Of a stretch of DNA of 64,000 bases, positions 29,172 through 38,666 are shown piece by piece (position 1 is the stretch's first letter; each line of letters begins with the position of its first letter). The notes beneath the pieces were generated by a model that was not told the DNA's origin, searched no databases, and saw nothing but the letters and a program-made list of their open reading frames with translations. Source of the DNA: Bacillus xiamenensis (GTDB lineage Bacteria > Bacillota > Bacilli > Bacillales > Bacillaceae). Made by a program: the position numbers and the translations under genes. The stretch is from positions 16,778-80,777 of the forward strand of contig NZ_AMSH01000008.1 of the NCBI RefSeq assembly GCF_000300535.1, written 5' to 3'.

Positions 29172-29486
29172 TTGAAGTTAAAACATGTTCTGATTGGTGC
29201 AAGTATTGGCGTAGCCGCTGCAATTGTTGCCAAAAAAATCTTTTTCCCTGCGTACATCTCGTCTGAAAAAGCATTGAAAATTGTAAAATCTGCTTTTAAA
29301 CAACGCGGCCCGATTGATGGCTCTTGGATTTACACTGTACCAGAACCTTATACCGTAAACGGTGAAACAATTGATGTGTACAAATCTGGCATTACACGCT
29401 CTGCCTTTGGCGAGCTTGAACAGTACGAAGTCATGATTGATGCAAAAACAGGTATGATTGTTGATGTCATTGATTCTGTTGCTTAA
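29172..29486 (+). CDS. ytzB: PepSY-domain protein YtzB
   Basis: A 104-residue protein with one N-terminal membrane helix (HVLIGASIGVAAAIVAKKIFF) and a PepSY domain outside the membrane (SSEKALKIVKSAFKQRG, YEVMIDAKTGMIVDVID). The start is TTG at 29172 with CGGAGGTG ahead; the frame from 29139 would include this ribosome site. PepSY domains often restrain peptidases, but no partner is assigned. It ends at a terminator shared with the convergent malS. Confidence 0.9.
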   Translation: MKLKHVLIGASIGVAAAIVAKKIFFPAYISSEKALKIVKSAFKQRGPIDGSWIYTVPEPYTVNGETIDVYKSGITRSAFGELEQYEVMIDAKTGMIVDVIDSVA

Positions 29487-29492
29487 ATAAGA

Positions 29493-29530
29493 AAGCTTCG
29501 CAAAGACGTGTCCTTGCGAAGCCTTTTTTA
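29493..29530. terminator. Terminator between ytzB and malS
   Basis: GCTTCGCAA and TTGCGAAGC arms are followed by CTTTTTT on the plus strand. It touches the malS stop codon. Confidence 0.85.
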
Positions 29531-31225
29531 TACGGCTTTGATTTTTTTGTACACAGGGTGCCACATGGCATCTTGCACGGCCTGTATGAGATCATCAGGC
29601 GTTTCTTCAGCAACCCCTTCGTCAATCGCCGCTTGTGCCACGCGGACAGCCACTGTCGCTGAAACCGTTCGGAGCTGATCGACACTTGGAAGCATCGCCG
29701 CACCCGGTTTTCCGACATTGACCATGCTCGCAATGGCTTCAGCACTTGCTACAAACATGCTGTCTGTCATCAGCCGGGCTTTAGACACAATCGTTCCAAG
29801 ACCAAGACCAGGAAAGACGAGGGCGTTATTTGCCTGCCCAATTTCATAGGTCACCCCATTGTATTCCACAGGATCAAATGGGCTTCCTGTTGTCACAAGC
29901 GCACGTCCTTCTGTCCACTCGATCAGATCCTCCGGTTTTGCCTCTGAAAGAGGTGTTGGGTTAGACATCGGTAAAATCGCTGGGCGCTCTACATGTGACG
30001 CCATTTCTTTGACAATTTCCTCAGTAAATGCGCCTCCTACGGTCGACGTACCAATTAAAATTGTTGGTTTGGCCTGCTTCACGACCTCTAATAAATCAAT
30101 GGAGTGCTTTGGGCCATTACGAGCATAATCCTTTACTTCATCAGAACGTCTTTCATATGGCTTTTGAAATGGCTGAATGTCTGGTGAATCATCTGTAAGC
30201 AATCCCGTTTTATCAATACACCAGAACTGGTCATATGATGCTTCTTCTTTGACTCCATCTCTTACAATGGCATCACGAATTTGCTCAGCTATTCCAATAC
30301 CTGCTGTACCTGCTCCAAAGATGACGATTCGGTGGTCTTTCAGCGGAACCTTTGATGCTTTTGCACATGCCAAAACCGCAGCAAGTGAAACCGCTCCTGT
30401 TCCTTGAATATCATCATTGAACGTACAAATACGGTCCTTATACTTTTCCAAAATGGCGCGGGCATTTTTTGTACCAAAGTCTTCCCAGTGAAGGAGTGCA
30501 TTTGGAAAGGTGGCGCGGGCAAGCTCAACATATTGATCAATGAACTGATCATACCGCTCTCCTCGAACGCGGGAGTGCTGATTGCCGACATAAAGCGGAT
30601 CATTTAAGAGGCTTTCTTGGTTCGTCCCGGCATCAAGCACCACTGCCAGCACACGGCTAGGGTCAATACCTGCCGCCGCTGTATAAACAGCCAGCTTCCC
30701 GACTGAAATGGCAATTCCGCCAACGCCCCAGTCTCCGATGCCTAAAATACCTTCTGCATCCGTCGCAACGATTAAATCAATTGATTCATCGACACCGTAA
30801 GAGGCAAAAATCTCTTCCATGCCTTCTAAGTCATCAATGGATAAATAAAGTCCTCTTGGTTTTCTATACTCGTGGCTGTAACGTTGAATCGCCGTTCCTA
30901 CGGTCGGGGTGTATACAATCGGCAGCATTTCCGCCAAATGCTCATTTAATAATTTGTAAAAGAGCACTTCGTTTCTGTCATGAAGCGCTGTTAAATACAC
31001 ATTTTTTCCAAGGGCGTCCGGCTGTGCTTGAAACTGCTCATATGCACGCTTTGCCTGATCTTCTAATGTTAAGACCTTAGGTGGGAGAAATCCCTTTAAA
31101 CCAAGCTCTTCCCGCTCTTCCTTCGTAAATGCAACCCCTTTGTTTAAATAAGGGATAGACATGACTTCTATCCCTCTTAATGGTGTCTCGATGACATCAC
31201 CGTGTACACGATAAAATTGGTTCAC
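29528..31225 (-). CDS. malS: NAD-dependent malic enzyme
   Basis: A 565-residue malate dehydrogenase (decarboxylating), converting malate to pyruvate and CO2. Signatures are [19 protein letters not shown], the catalytic Lys/Asp region around [10 protein letters not shown] and [15 protein letters not shown], and the NAD loop [18 protein letters not shown] 31225 is chosen because GAAAGGAAG lies ahead and the alignment with B. subtilis MalS begins there; GTG 31243 lies before that site. It is monocistronic. Confidence 0.95.
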   Translation of the reverse strand: MNQFYRVHGDVIETPLRGIEVMSIPYLNKGVAFTKEEREELGLKGFLPPKVLTLEDQAKRAYEQFQAQPDALGKNVYLTALHDRNEVLFYKLLNEHLAEMLPIVYTPTVGTAIQRYSHEYRKPRGLYLSIDDLEGMEEIFASYGVDESIDLIVATDAEGILGIGDWGVGGIAISVGKLAVYTAAAGIDPSRVLAVVLDAGTNQESLLNDPLYVGNQHSRVRGERYDQFIDQYVELARATFPNALLHWEDFGTKNARAILEKYKDRICTFNDDIQGTGAVSLAAVLACAKASKVPLKDHRIVIFGAGTAGIGIAEQIRDAIVRDGVKEEASYDQFWCIDKTGLLTDDSPDIQPFQKPYERRSDEVKDYARNGPKHSIDLLEVVKQAKPTILIGTSTVGGAFTEEIVKEMASHVERPAILPMSNPTPLSEAKPEDLIEWTEGRALVTTGSPFDPVEYNGVTYEIGQANNALVFPGLGLGTIVSKARLMTDSMFVASAEAIASMVNVGKPGAAMLPSVDQLRTVSATVAVRVAQAAIDEGVAEETPDDLIQAVQDAMWHPVYKKIKAV

Positions 31226-31287
31226 CTGCACTCTTCCTTTCACAAGTTCATTTTGTCGTTATTTTGTGTGAAAGGCGAAAAAACATA

Positions 31288-32136
31288 CTATCTTCCGGTT
31301 TCTCTTTTGACTTCATGCGTGATTGTCCCGTCTGGGTCCCACTTCACAGCTCGGTAAATGGCATCATGATAAAACAAGTACCATGCATTTTTTTCTTCTG
31401 CGAATGCCTGCCATTTTTGCTTAGCTGGGATCGAGGTCATTGGATAATCATCATATGCCAGAACCCAAAGTGGATTTTTATGAGCGTGTGTCGGCATGAT
31501 ATCAGCTAAATGAATTGCTGTTTCGCCCTGACTTGTGAGTGTTAAGATGCTGTGCCCTTCGCTATGGCCGCCTGTATGATGCAGCTGAATGCCCTCTGTG
31601 ACTTCAATGCTTTCTTCAAATGTGACCACTTGATCAACTACTGGCTCCCAGTTTTCTTGCCAATATGTATTTCGTGAGCGAATGTTCGGATGTCTCATTT
31701 CGTCCCATTCAATTTTGGACGTGATGATTTTTGCCTGTTGAAAAACAGACACGAGCTCATCGCCTTCACGTTTTGTCAGCCCGCTTGCATGATCAAAGTG
31801 CAGATGAGTCATTAATACGTAATCTATATCGGCTGGGCGTAGACCGAGAGCGGCAAGTGATTCTTCTATTTTCGTTTCCTCAGTGACGCCATAATTGCGT
31901 TTTTGTTTCTCTGTCAGCTTCCCTGAACCGATACCGGAATCTACTAACAGATGAAGACCGTTCCACCGTATGAGAATTGGATCACACCGTAATTCAATTT
32001 GATTGCGATCATTCACAGGGTATTTTTTTGACCATAATGGCTTTGGCACCACTCCAAACATTGCACCGCCGTCCATGTGGGTATCTCCCCCGTTTAACCA
32101 AAATAGTTCCATGTCACCTATTTTCATTGTCTCCAT
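31288..32136 (-). CDS. ytnP: Metallo-beta-lactamase-fold lactonase YtnP
   Basis: A 282-residue metallo-beta-lactamase-fold hydrolase. Metal motif HLHFDHASG, a second His in TGGHSEGH, Asp in [11 protein letters not shown] and a final histidine in FYHDAI. YtnP of B. subtilis degrades acyl-homoserine lactones and interferes with streptomycin signalling in Streptomyces. ATG 32136 after AAAGGAGGG is chosen; the frame to 32250 would run into the trmB terminator. Family certain; physiological substrate inferred. Confidence 0.92.
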   Translation of the reverse strand: METMKIGDMELFWLNGGDTHMDGGAMFGVVPKPLWSKKYPVNDRNQIELRCDPILIRWNGLHLLVDSGIGSGKLTEKQKRNYGVTEETKIEESLAALGLRPADIDYVLMTHLHFDHASGLTKREGDELVSVFQQAKIITSKIEWDEMRHPNIRSRNTYWQENWEPVVDQVVTFEESIEVTEGIQLHHTGGHSEGHSILTLTSQGETAIHLADIMPTHAHKNPLWVLAYDDYPMTSIPAKQKWQAFAEEKNAWYLFYHDAIYRAVKWDPDGTITHEVKRETGR

Positions 32137-32202
32137 GCTGTCATCCCTCCTTTTTCTATCGTAGCAAATACAGCCGAAAATCGCATGTGCTAATCTTTTC
32201 AT

Positions 32203-32246
32203 CAAAAAAAGCTGTCCGCAATCGTTCGTTGCAGCCAGCTTTTTCT
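32203..32246 (-). terminator. Terminator of trmB
   Basis: On the minus strand AAAAAGCTG and CAGCTTTTT arms, with further inner pairing of GCTGCAA with TTGCGG, precede a T-run. It lies between trmB and the ytnP start. Confidence 0.75.
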
Positions 32247-32253
32247 TCACTTG

Positions 32254-32895
32254 TTATTCTGGGAATTTCACTTCTGATCGATAGATGGGCTGTCCCATAG
32301 AAGAGAATTTCTCTTCATATTCTGTCATCACATTTCCTTCTAGACCATCCTCATGTAAATCAAGGCTCACATACGTTAAAAGGAGTCCGTAGGCAGAAAA
32401 GCTCTTTAAAGAATATTCAAATAACCCGCGGTTATCTGTTTTAAAATGTAATTCACCGCCTGGGCGGAGGATTTGTTCATATCGCTCTAAAAAAGCTTTA
32501 AATGTCAATCTGCGTTTTTCATGCCTTGATTTTGGCCACGGATCAGAGAAATTCAAATACACCCGGTCAATCTCATTTTCCTCAAACACATCTGTCAATG
32601 TCTCAGCGTTGATGTTCAAAAGCTTTACGTTCTCAACATCTGTTTCTTTGATTTTATCAACTGCCGTCACAATGACACTTTTAAATAATTCAATACCAAT
32701 ATAGTTGATATCAGGATGAAGCTTGCCCATTCCAGCAATAAAGCTCCCTTTTCCTGTACCGACTTCAATATGGATTGGATGATCATTTCCAAACAGCTCA
32801 TGCCATTTCCCTTTATACTGCTCGGGGTTTGCTAAAGCAATATGAGCATTTTCAGCTAAGTAATCATCCGCCCACGGTTTATGTCGCATTCTCAA
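32254..32895 (-). CDS. trmB: tRNA (guanine-N7)-methyltransferase
   Basis: A 213-residue Rossmann-fold SAM methyltransferase that forms m7G46 in tRNA. The SAM motif is [12 protein letters not shown] and the catalytic region [30 protein letters not shown] and EYEEKF are further TrmB signatures. It begins [16 protein letters not shown] like B. subtilis YtmQ. A short TACACCTC element supplies the ribosome site. Confidence 0.97.
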   Translation of the reverse strand: MRMRHKPWADDYLAENAHIALANPEQYKGKWHELFGNDHPIHIEVGTGKGSFIAGMGKLHPDINYIGIELFKSVIVTAVDKIKETDVENVKLLNINAETLTDVFEENEIDRVYLNFSDPWPKSRHEKRRLTFKAFLERYEQILRPGGELHFKTDNRGLFEYSLKSFSAYGLLLTYVSLDLHEDGLEGNVMTEYEEKFSSMGQPIYRSEVKFPE

Positions 32896-32978
32896 TTTGA
32901 TACACCTCTATTTTCTTTACATTTTATCAAGATACCACGAAACATAAAGACCCGCAAGACAGCATCTCATATGCCCAT

Positions 32979-33017
32979 ATGAAAAAGACCAGTTCCTATT
33001 TGGGCTGGTCTTTTTCA
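32979..33017. terminator. Symmetric terminator ahead of ytzH
   Basis: TGAAAAAGACCAG and CTGGTCTTTTTCA form a perfect 13-bp stem with an ~11-nt loop. It lies upstream of ytzH and downstream of nothing on the plus strand; on the minus strand it would stop transcripts coming from ytmP after they cross ytzH. Confidence 0.8.
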
Positions 33018-33083
33018 TGTATAAAATCAATGCTGAATGCACAGTTTAACCACATAAATGACATGCTTGAAAGGAGCATTCAC

Positions 33084-33359
33084 ATGGGATTAAACAGCCA
33101 ACATCAGCTTCAATTAATCAAAGATATTTTAACTGATCACCAGCTGGATTGCTGCGGGACTATTGCAGAATATGAACAGGTGGGACGCGTGATTCAATTA
33201 ATGCTGGCAAAAGAAGATCTTGATCCTGATATTCGCCAGCTGCTGACAGATATTTATGATTACAGCCAAAAGGGCACTTCTGTCAGTTCAATTGATGCAC
33301 ATATCGAGGAGCATCAATCTCATCTGTCGGAGTGGGTCGAGAACATTCCACTGTCTTAA
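33084..33359 (+). CDS. ytzH: YtzH-like protein
   Basis: A 91-residue soluble protein of the YtzH-like family, with the conserved block HQLQLIKDILTDHQLDCCGT including a CC pair, and the end LSEWVENIPLS. Function unknown. ATG 33084 follows GAAAGGAG; the longer frame from 32979 would begin inside a terminator stem. Its stop overlaps the end of the convergent ytmP gene by 4 nt. Confidence 0.88.
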   Translation: MGLNSQHQLQLIKDILTDHQLDCCGTIAEYEQVGRVIQLMLAKEDLDPDIRQLLTDIYDYSQKGTSVSSIDAHIEEHQSHLSEWVENIPLS

Positions 33360-34168
33360 TGGATGTTTAACCGTTTTAACAATGCGCTTAGCTCCGCTTG
33401 CACTTCTTTTTGCGCCTTTTCATTGCCTTTTCTTTTATGCCAAACGACAAACGATACGGTTTCTGCGAGCACATACCATGCCATGCGTTTTCGCAGGTTG
33501 TCTGTCAGCGGGGCACCATACATCGAGAGCCAGCTTTCCCAGTTCTCTTCTTCAACATAATGATAGAGGAGCGGTCCAAGATCAATCGCTGGATCCGCAA
33601 TCATCGCCCCATCCCAATCAATCAAATAGAGCTGATTTTCATCTGTGAGCAGCCAATTATTATGATTGAGGTCACAATGACATACGACCTTGTCCTCGAA
33701 TTGGACTGCCTCCACATGCTGCTCTAAATACTGGATAGCACGCGCGATATCATGTGATTCAATCTGCTCTTTTAAGATGGACTGCTTGAGATGCATCAGA
33801 ATGGATTCAGGGTCAAGCGAGTGCTTTTCTAATCGTTTCAGCATATCAAGCAGCTCTTTCGATGTATGAATTTTTCTAAGCTGCTCCGCAACAGGACGGT
33901 CATTCATGTCCTTTGGCTTCAGCTCTCGGCCGCTCAGCCAGTGCTGCGCAGTGATCACATCCCCATTTTCCATCCGTTTTGTCCAGACAAGCTTCGGCAC
34001 AATGCCTTCAGCTGACAAAACCGCAAGAAACGGTGACGTATTGCGTTTTAAAAATAGCTTTTGGTCATTGTGTGTTGCGAAGTACGCATCTCCCGTAGCG
34101 CCTCCAGCAGGAGAGATGTGCCATTCGCTACCTAATATTTGTCCCAACCAGTTCATATCAATTTTCAA
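33356..34168 (-). CDS. ytmP: Aminoglycoside phosphotransferase-like kinase YtmP
   Basis: A 270-residue small-molecule kinase of the APH/choline kinase fold. The Brenner motif is HCDLNHNNWLL, the metal motif YLIDWDGAMIADP, and an early Lys in QKLFLKRN can bind ATP. The family phosphorylates amines, sugars or alcohols; its substrate is not known. It overlaps the 3' end of ytzH by 4 nt on the opposite strand and has no terminator of its own before that gene. Confidence 0.9.
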   Translation of the reverse strand: MKIDMNWLGQILGSEWHISPAGGATGDAYFATHNDQKLFLKRNTSPFLAVLSAEGIVPKLVWTKRMENGDVITAQHWLSGRELKPKDMNDRPVAEQLRKIHTSKELLDMLKRLEKHSLDPESILMHLKQSILKEQIESHDIARAIQYLEQHVEAVQFEDKVVCHCDLNHNNWLLTDENQLYLIDWDGAMIADPAIDLGPLLYHYVEEENWESWLSMYGAPLTDNLRKRMAWYVLAETVSFVVWHKRKGNEKAQKEVQAELSALLKRLNIH

Positions 34169-34221
34169 CCCATCATTTCTTAAAATATTTTAAATCGTGC
34201 TTTTTTAGTCGACAAAATTCA

Positions 34222-34257
34222 GCCGATTGAGATCAATTGGCTGTTTTTTTTTATTTA
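34222..34257 (+). terminator. Plus-strand terminator without an obvious upstream gene
   Basis: CAGCCGATT and AATTGGCTG arms are followed by T8 on the plus strand. Both neighbouring genes are on the minus strand. Confidence 0.65.
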
Positions 34258-34275
34258 TATGATCATAAAAACAAA

Positions 34276-34317
34276 AAGGACAGCTATTGAGAATGAGATG
34301 CTAAACAATAGCCGTCC
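34276..34317 (-). terminator. Terminator downstream of ytlR (distal)
   Basis: On the minus strand GGACGGCTATTG and CAATAGCTGTCC arms are followed by TTTTTGTTTTT. Confidence 0.75.
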
Positions 34318-34361
34318 CTATAGATTTTATCGCTACCTTCTTATACTCGTCAAGCAAAACT

Positions 34362-34386
34362 AAAAAATCAGGACAAGAACCTGATG
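34362..34386 (-). terminator. Terminator downstream of ytlR (proximal)
   Basis: On the minus strand ATCAGG and CCTGAT arms with a 7-nt loop are followed by TTTTTT, about 55 nt after the ytlR stop. Confidence 0.6.
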
Positions 34387-34439
34387 AAAAAGAAGGCTTT
34401 TTTCATGGTCTATTTGCCTGCGCATACAGCGGCAGTAGT

Positions 34440-35369
34440 TTAAGCACGTAATTTTAAGGAGTGTTCACTCGTCTTGACAAAAACAGGCGTTGCGCCTATC
34501 ACTTCTCCATCTGCATGAAATAAGATTTTTTCATCTGCCTCCAAATAGGCTTCCTCATGCTGAAAAAGGGTGACTCCCTCCATTCCAAGGTGCTTTCGAA
34601 AAACCATTGCACTTAAAAACAAGAGGACCTTGAATGGATTCAAATCCGTCACAACAATTGTTTGAAAGCCGGGCTGCCTTGCGCTCGCTTCTGGCGCTGC
34701 TTCCAGCCCTCCGCCATAATACGGATGATTGCAGACCATCACAAACCACACTTGGTGAAAAACCTTTCTCTCATTTTCAATAAAAAGAGCAAGGTCAAAC
34801 GGTTTGAATGACCATAAAGAATGAAGGAATGACAGCGGGTACATGATAAACCCCAGCTTGAGCCGCTTCAGCCACTTTCTCCCTCTGAAATGCACCGTTT
34901 TCCTCAAAACATGCGCGTCAAACCCAACACCAATATGATTGAGAAAAAGAACGGATTGCGGACTTTCTGCATGCTCTTGAAAGGAACCGAGAGCAAATGT
35001 TTTTGTGAGCATTCTCTTTTGCTTTCTCACTTCTTTGATCACATCGTGACGCTGGATACCAAGCCCCTTCGCAGCGTCATTCCAATGACCCGCCGGGACA
35101 AAGCTCAGCTGCACATGTTCGATTTCTTTTAAGCCATTCAGCACTTCATGAATGGTGCCGTCACCGCCAATAACGATTAGACGTTTCAATCTATCGTCTT
35201 GCATGGCGCTGATCTGTCTTGCCAAAACTTCAGCATGTCCTTCATGCTGGGTGAGAAACGATCGGTATGAGATCTCCATCTTTTGTAATTCTTTCTCTAT
35301 GCTCCTCCATGTGCGGAGTCCTTTTCCATGTCCTGCTTCTGGATTGACGATAAAGTACCATTCATTCAT
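34440..35369 (-). CDS. ytlR: Diacylglycerol kinase-family lipid kinase YtlR
   Basis: A 309-residue protein of the DAGK/sphingosine-kinase-like fold. It has the nucleotide motif VNPEAGHGKG and the catalytic IGGDGTIHEVLNGL. The third motif, normally PxGTxND, reads PAGHWNDAAKG, so the Gly-Thr turn is altered; B. subtilis YtlR also departs here as I remember it. Lipid substrate unknown. It is the last gene of thpR-ytlQ-ytlR and is followed by two possible terminators. Confidence 0.9.
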   Translation of the reverse strand: MNEWYFIVNPEAGHGKGLRTWRSIEKELQKMEISYRSFLTQHEGHAEVLARQISAMQDDRLKRLIVIGGDGTIHEVLNGLKEIEHVQLSFVPAGHWNDAAKGLGIQRHDVIKEVRKQKRMLTKTFALGSFQEHAESPQSVLFLNHIGVGFDAHVLRKTVHFRGRKWLKRLKLGFIMYPLSFLHSLWSFKPFDLALFIENERKVFHQVWFVMVCNHPYYGGGLEAAPEASARQPGFQTIVVTDLNPFKVLLFLSAMVFRKHLGMEGVTLFQHEEAYLEADEKILFHADGEVIGATPVFVKTSEHSLKLRA

Positions 35370-35415
35370 ATATTAGCTCCACTCAGGTCTCGTTTTTGGT
35401 GACCTTCATCTGCCT

Positions 35416-36351
35416 TTAATCGAGCCATTCCTGCCTTCTTTTGCTGTCTGATTCACCATAGGCGAGCAATGCCTTTGTCGCCTTAAATTGCTGGTGTTTT
35501 GTCGGCGCCGTGTTTTTCCGCTGCTTGTCAAACCATTCCTCAGCCTTCTTCTTATCGACAACCTCCATCCCATATGGAACTTCAGGTAAGTCAATATAAG
35601 AGGTACGGCTGATGAGGATTTTTTTCACAGGAAGCTCTACACCGCTTTGCTGTAAAATTTTTGACACGACGGTTCCAGAACGAAGAAGGCTTGCGCAAGG
35701 GTTCAAGACGGACTGAACAGCTTTTCCAGTCGCGCGCTTTTCCCAAAAACGTTCCTTCGATCCGATATATACGCTGTCTGGCTCTGCCTCTAGAAAAGAT
35801 AAACAGATCACTTCAAGCGGCGTAATGATCACTGGACATAATTCCATCTCTGCTTTTTGAATGAGCAGCACCGGCTTGTACATGACAAAATAAGAATCGG
35901 GCAGCTGCCTTGCAAGCATTCGCAGTTTTTCATCATATCGAATGTGATGGGAGACAGTTGAAATGTGAGAGATCGTCGAGCTGGCCCACTTTAATTGTAC
36001 ATCGTAAAGATGATCCTTAAAAAAGTGAATCAGCTTCGTTTCATCGGTCGGAACGTTTGTAAAGACACCTTGCTCTATATCTGTCGGCTCGTTAAAGAGA
36101 CTCAGGTCCTGTTCCTTTTTCATATCGGCTTCTTTTTGCTTTCTCTTTAAGGAGAATTTCTTTCTCTTTTCTTCCTCTTGTTCAGGTGCTTGTTTAAGGA
36201 ACTGGTCAACTTGCTGCTGCGCCTCTTCTTTTGAAGCTCTTTTTAACTCGTCCCATCTTTGCTTTTTCAATCGAATAAACTGATTGATGTAATGATGCGG
36301 GTCTTGTTCATATCGTGATATATAATCTTGGATTTTAATGATTTGCGCCAT
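35416..36351 (-). CDS. ytlQ: Uncharacterised protein YtlQ
   Basis: A 311-residue protein of the YtlQ family. It has a basic, charged N-terminal helical region (KRKKFSLKRKQKEADMKKEQ, residues about 62-80) and a C-terminal alpha/beta domain resembling NERD or nuclease-like folds (SVYIGSKERFWEKRA). That fold idea is weak. No membrane segment. It lies between thpR and ytlR with gaps of 25 and 46 nt and is probably cotranscribed. Confidence 0.82.
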   Translation of the reverse strand: MAQIIKIQDYISRYEQDPHHYINQFIRLKKQRWDELKRASKEEAQQQVDQFLKQAPEQEEEKRKKFSLKRKQKEADMKKEQDLSLFNEPTDIEQGVFTNVPTDETKLIHFFKDHLYDVQLKWASSTISHISTVSHHIRYDEKLRMLARQLPDSYFVMYKPVLLIQKAEMELCPVIITPLEVICLSFLEAEPDSVYIGSKERFWEKRATGKAVQSVLNPCASLLRSGTVVSKILQQSGVELPVKKILISRTSYIDLPEVPYGMEVVDKKKAEEWFDKQRKNTAPTKHQQFKATKALLAYGESDSKRRQEWLD

Positions 36352-36376
36352 CTGCTGATCACTCCAACTTCTAGAA

Positions 36377-36928
36377 TCATTTATGTAGGGTAAATTGTTT
36401 AATTACGTGATAACGCGGGGTTTCTTTGAGACGAATTTCAAATAAAGCGATACTAGAAACCTCCATCGAATATGGCTCTTTACGTAAGGGCGCTTGTTCT
36501 ATATAGGGCTGATCCGCATTCCATTTTCGCGCAATCGTCATATGCGGATGAAATGGTCTTTTTTCTACAGGGTGATCTGCTGACAATACGGCTTCTTTCA
36601 CCTTTTCTCTTACATCCATCAAAGGTTTACTTTCACTAGGCTTTGCAAAAAAGACTCTCGGTCGCTCAATTTGACCAAATACCCCTATCTCATTCAGCTT
36701 CAGCGGGAAAGCAGACATCTCATGAGACAGCTGTTCAAGCAGCTCAGATATCTTGTTTAAACGGTCCTCTGGAATTGCGCCTAAAAACACAAGGGTGACA
36801 TGATAATCAATGGGTGCTGTCCATTTTTGAAAAGACAGTTCGCTCCTCTTGTCTATATCCGCTTTTATTTGATGCGCAAGTTGTTCAGGGATTTGAATCC
36901 CGATAAAATAATGACGGCTTTCTGCCAT
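36377..36928 (-). CDS. thpR: RNA 2',3'-cyclic phosphodiesterase (2H family)
   Basis: A 183-residue 2H phosphoesterase, formerly called 2'-5' RNA ligase. Both HxTx tetrapeptides are present: HVTL at residues 43-46 and HMTI at about 129-132. It opens 2',3'-cyclic phosphates at RNA ends. B. subtilis calls it YtlP. It is first in the thpR-ytlQ-ytlR transcript and divergent from ytkP. Confidence 0.93.
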   Translation of the reverse strand: MAESRHYFIGIQIPEQLAHQIKADIDKRSELSFQKWTAPIDYHVTLVFLGAIPEDRLNKISELLEQLSHEMSAFPLKLNEIGVFGQIERPRVFFAKPSESKPLMDVREKVKEAVLSADHPVEKRPFHPHMTIARKWNADQPYIEQAPLRKEPYSMEVSSIALFEIRLKETPRYHVIKQFTLHK

Positions 36929-37022
36929 ATCATCACCTGTCCTTTTTTAACAAACTTTACGAATCCCCATTGATGATAGTATAACTAAAGTAATGCGTAA
37001 TGAGAAGAAAGGGTGTCATATA

Positions 37023-37952
37023 ATGAAGGTTGCACACAATATCGCTGAGCTGATCGGCGACACTCCGCTTGTAAAATTACAGCGGCTTCAGCCAGACAAT
37101 GCGGCGGCTGTTTATTTAAAGCTGGAATCATTTAATCCGAGTGGAAGTGTAAAAGATCGTGCTGCTTACAATATGATCGTTGAGGCAGAGAAGCAAGGGA
37201 AGCTCACAAAAGGGGCTACAATTATTGAACCAACAAGCGGGAATACAGGAATTGGTTTAGCGATGAACGCTGCTGCAAGAGGCTACAAAGCCATTCTTGT
37301 TATGCCTGATACGATGACACAGGAAAGAATCAATATTTTAAAGGCATATGGTGCACAGGTCGTCTTAACCCCAGGGGAGGAAAAAATGCCGGGCTGTATT
37401 CAGAAGGCAGAGGAACTAGCTGCTCAAATTCCTCACAGCTTTATTCCCATGCAATTTGACAACGGAGCGAACCCTGATGCTCACAGAAGGACGACCGCTC
37501 TAGAAATAATGGATGCGGTGAAACAGCTCGGTCAACCGCTAGGCGCTTTTGTCGCAACTGCTGGAACTGGCGGTACCATTACAGGCACTGGAGAGGAATT
37601 AAAGAAAGCATTTCCTGAATTGACCATACGTGTGGCAGAGCCGAAGGGATCGCCTGTTTTATCAGGCGGGAAACCTGGCAAGCATAAGCTCGTTGGCACA
37701 AGTCCAGGATTTATCCCAAATATTTTAAACGAACAGGTCTATGATGACATTGTGCAAGTAAGCGATGAAGATGCGTATCACATCACGCGGCAGCTTGCCC
37801 GCCTTGAAGGCATTTTAGTCGGTCCATCGTCTGGGGCGGCGTGCTATGCAGCCATTGAAACAGCCAAACAGCTCCCAAAGGATCACATGGTCGTCTGTAT
37901 GACAGCAGATACGGGTGAACGCTATTTATCAAGTGATGTTTTTCAGGATTAG
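37023..37952 (+). CDS. ytkP: Cysteine synthase-family PLP enzyme YtkP
   Basis: A 309-residue O-acetylserine sulfhydrylase-type enzyme. The PLP lysine is in NPSGSVKDRAAYNMI, the acetylserine loop is EPTSGNTGIGLA, and the phosphate cradle is TAGTGGTITG; VGPSSGAACYAA lies near the end. It makes cysteine from O-acetylserine and sulfide; B. subtilis has CysK as main enzyme and YtkP as a paralog. ATG 37023 follows AAAGGGTGTC. Confidence 0.94.
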   Translation: MKVAHNIAELIGDTPLVKLQRLQPDNAAAVYLKLESFNPSGSVKDRAAYNMIVEAEKQGKLTKGATIIEPTSGNTGIGLAMNAAARGYKAILVMPDTMTQERINILKAYGAQVVLTPGEEKMPGCIQKAEELAAQIPHSFIPMQFDNGANPDAHRRTTALEIMDAVKQLGQPLGAFVATAGTGGTITGTGEELKKAFPELTIRVAEPKGSPVLSGGKPGKHKLVGTSPGFIPNILNEQVYDDIVQVSDEDAYHITRQLARLEGILVGPSSGAACYAAIETAKQLPKDHMVVCMTADTGERYLSSDVFQD

Positions 37953-37955
37953 GAT

Positions 37956-37998
37956 TAAAAAAGGAACAGGGGGATGAGCCCCTGTTCCTTTTTCTTTA
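37956..37998 (+). terminator. Terminator of ytkP
   Basis: AAAAAAGGAACAGGGG and CCCCTGTTCCTTTTT arms with a 7-nt loop. Confidence 0.9.
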
Positions 37999-38019
37999 TT
38001 TCACATTGAGTGAACCCTA

Positions 38020-38637
38020 TCAAACCGACTTCACCTCAGCCTGCTCCCCTGTAATGAGTAAAACCTGTTCATCTGTCAGCGGGAACAAAGAGAGCGTTTC
38101 TTGATATTTCTTAATGATTTGCTGTGCGGCTTCACCTAAATAGGCATGATGCATGTGCGGAACAGGATAGCTGCTCATGTCATTGAATCCTTCAAACGAA
38201 AGTAATTCTGGCGCTTTCTCCTGATCATCCATCAGTGATATATATTCAATGTTTGGCGCCATGATGATACTCCCTGCGGATTCTCCGATGTACAGCTTGC
38301 CTTTGCTCATTTCTTCCTTCAACACGTGATCAAGTCCATGCTTTCTTAATTCCTGTAACAAATAAAAGCTATTGCCGCCCGACACATAGATGACATCATT
38401 TTTTTCGATCATACGTGTCATTTCTTCAGCCGTATGCTCAGCCATCTGCACAGTCTCTATGTGCATGTCTAATTGATGAAAGGCCTCTTTTGCTGCCTCC
38501 ACATAGTGCGTGACCTCCTCCACCTCACTGGCTGTTGGAATGAATGTCACGCTTTTTCCTTTTAATGATTCACCCGCAAAGTCAGACAAGAGAGAATAGG
38601 TATCTTTAAACGAAGAGCATAAGAACATTTTTTTCAC
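38020..38637 (-). CDS. S51-family (dipeptidase E-like) serine peptidase
   Basis: A 205-residue class I glutamine-amidotransferase-like fold of the S51 peptidase type. The nucleophile serine is in YIGESAGSIIMAP; YVSGGNSFYLLQEL is the region before it and HMHHAYLG may carry the active-site His. Typical S51 dipeptidases cleave after Asp; this specificity is not shown here. It is 29 nt downstream of the dipeptidase ytjP and may form a peptide-recycling pair with it. Confidence 0.85.
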   Translation of the reverse strand: MKKMFLCSSFKDTYSLLSDFAGESLKGKSVTFIPTASEVEEVTHYVEAAKEAFHQLDMHIETVQMAEHTAEEMTRMIEKNDVIYVSGGNSFYLLQELRKHGLDHVLKEEMSKGKLYIGESAGSIIMAPNIEYISLMDDQEKAPELLSFEGFNDMSSYPVPHMHHAYLGEAAQQIIKKYQETLSLFPLTDEQVLLITGEQAEVKSV

Positions 38638-38666
38638 TGCGAAATCCCCTCTTCTCTTTCCTTTTT

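Noticed and set aside
32979..33083. N-terminal extension of ytzH
   Set aside because: It would start inside a terminator stem, and a good ribosome site precedes ATG 33084.
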